Positions 63,825 through 64,000 of a stretch of DNA of 64,000 nt are shown in pieces. How positions within the stretch are numbered: the first letter of the stretch is position 1; every line of letters begins with the position of its first letter. The position numbers and the translations under genes are program-made. The notes under the pieces were generated by a model. That model saw only the letters and a list, made by a program, of their open reading frames with translations. It was not told the DNA's origin and did no database searches. The stretch comes from Monosporascus cannonballus (lineage: Eukaryota; Ascomycota; Sordariomycetes; Xylariales): assembly GCA_004154925.1 (NCBI GenBank), contig QJNS01000034.1, positions 310,001-374,000 of the forward strand, written 5' to 3'.

Positions 63825-64000
63825 TTAAATTATTATAATTCTTTAGAAAAAATTAAACGTATAAAATAAATGTTTTTTTATAATTAAAATTGAATTTCTG
63901 GTAGTTCCTTACGGGGAATTGGATTTCATTAGTTATTATTTATCGTTATGGAGCGGTACTTGAATAAAGAAATTGGAAAAACGAGTCAGAGAGGCCTGAG
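63825..64000. other. Right flank of K4, possible exit from the AT block
   Basis: After an AT-rich start, the last 100 bases contain normal TG, CA and GG content (for example GGAGCGGTACTTG, GAGTCAGAGAGGCCTGAG). No feature recognised. Confidence 0.4.

Noticed and set aside
1..64000. CRISPR array, bacterial operon, tRNA or rRNA genes
   Set aside because: No regularly spaced short repeats, ribosome-binding sites, tRNA box sequences or conserved rRNA stretches were seen; the content is eukaryotic transposons.

Overview
The window is a gene-free, very AT-rich block of nested, dead transposable elements, most likely from a filamentous ascomycete (Pezizomycotina) whose repeats were mutated by RIP (repeat-induced point mutation). 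Three things point there: chromodomain-bearing Ty3/gypsy retrotransposons; Fot1/pogo-type DNA transposons; and C-to-T damage on both strands that removes CA/TG and leaves TA while many CG dinucleotides survive. I found no host gene, tRNA or rRNA, and no intact transposon gene. The species cannot be named from this sequence.

Element names are mine. Element ends were set by eye from long terminal repeats (LTRs), terminal inverted repeats and target-site duplications (TSDs).

Left part (1-8499): chromovirus A1 (minus strand, cut by the window edge) carries a complete chromovirus B (2223-7752, plus, TSD GGGTT). A1 itself sits in an older LTR, L.

Middle-left (8500-29113): chromovirus F (8885-17070, minus, TSD TATAG) holds a well-preserved solo LTR H (TSD ATTAT). 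It also holds I, a 1.3-kb miniature LTR element with LTR-internal-LTR-internal-LTR structure (TSD TAAAG). Chromovirus J (about 17303-29113, minus) is split by chromovirus G (17458-23699, plus, TSD GTTAC/ATTAC).

Middle (29755-42611): five pogo/Fot1-like transposons K0-K4, separated by almost pure A+T spacers. Their remains show a CENP-B-like DNA-binding region, a DDE nuclease and, unusually, a C-terminal CCHC zinc knuckle.

Right part (42612-63822): transposon K4 is split by chromovirus C (42612-63771, TSD GCTAA). C contains chromovirus A2 (45758-53185, TSD GAAAT/AAAAT), a complete 7.4-kb relative of A1. The 3' LTR of C is split by solo LTR E (TSD ATACT), and E is split by chromovirus D (56843-63563, minus, TSD CTAAG). 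The order of events is therefore K4, then C, then A2 and E, then D. The last bases (63825-64000) are less AT-rich and may lead out of the block.

The main leads are the stacked insertion history, the tandem miniature element I, homologous antisense reading frames between pol and the 3' LTR of C and D, an extra reading frame behind the chromodomain of A2, and a candidate Tf1-like self-priming arrangement in the C/D/F family.
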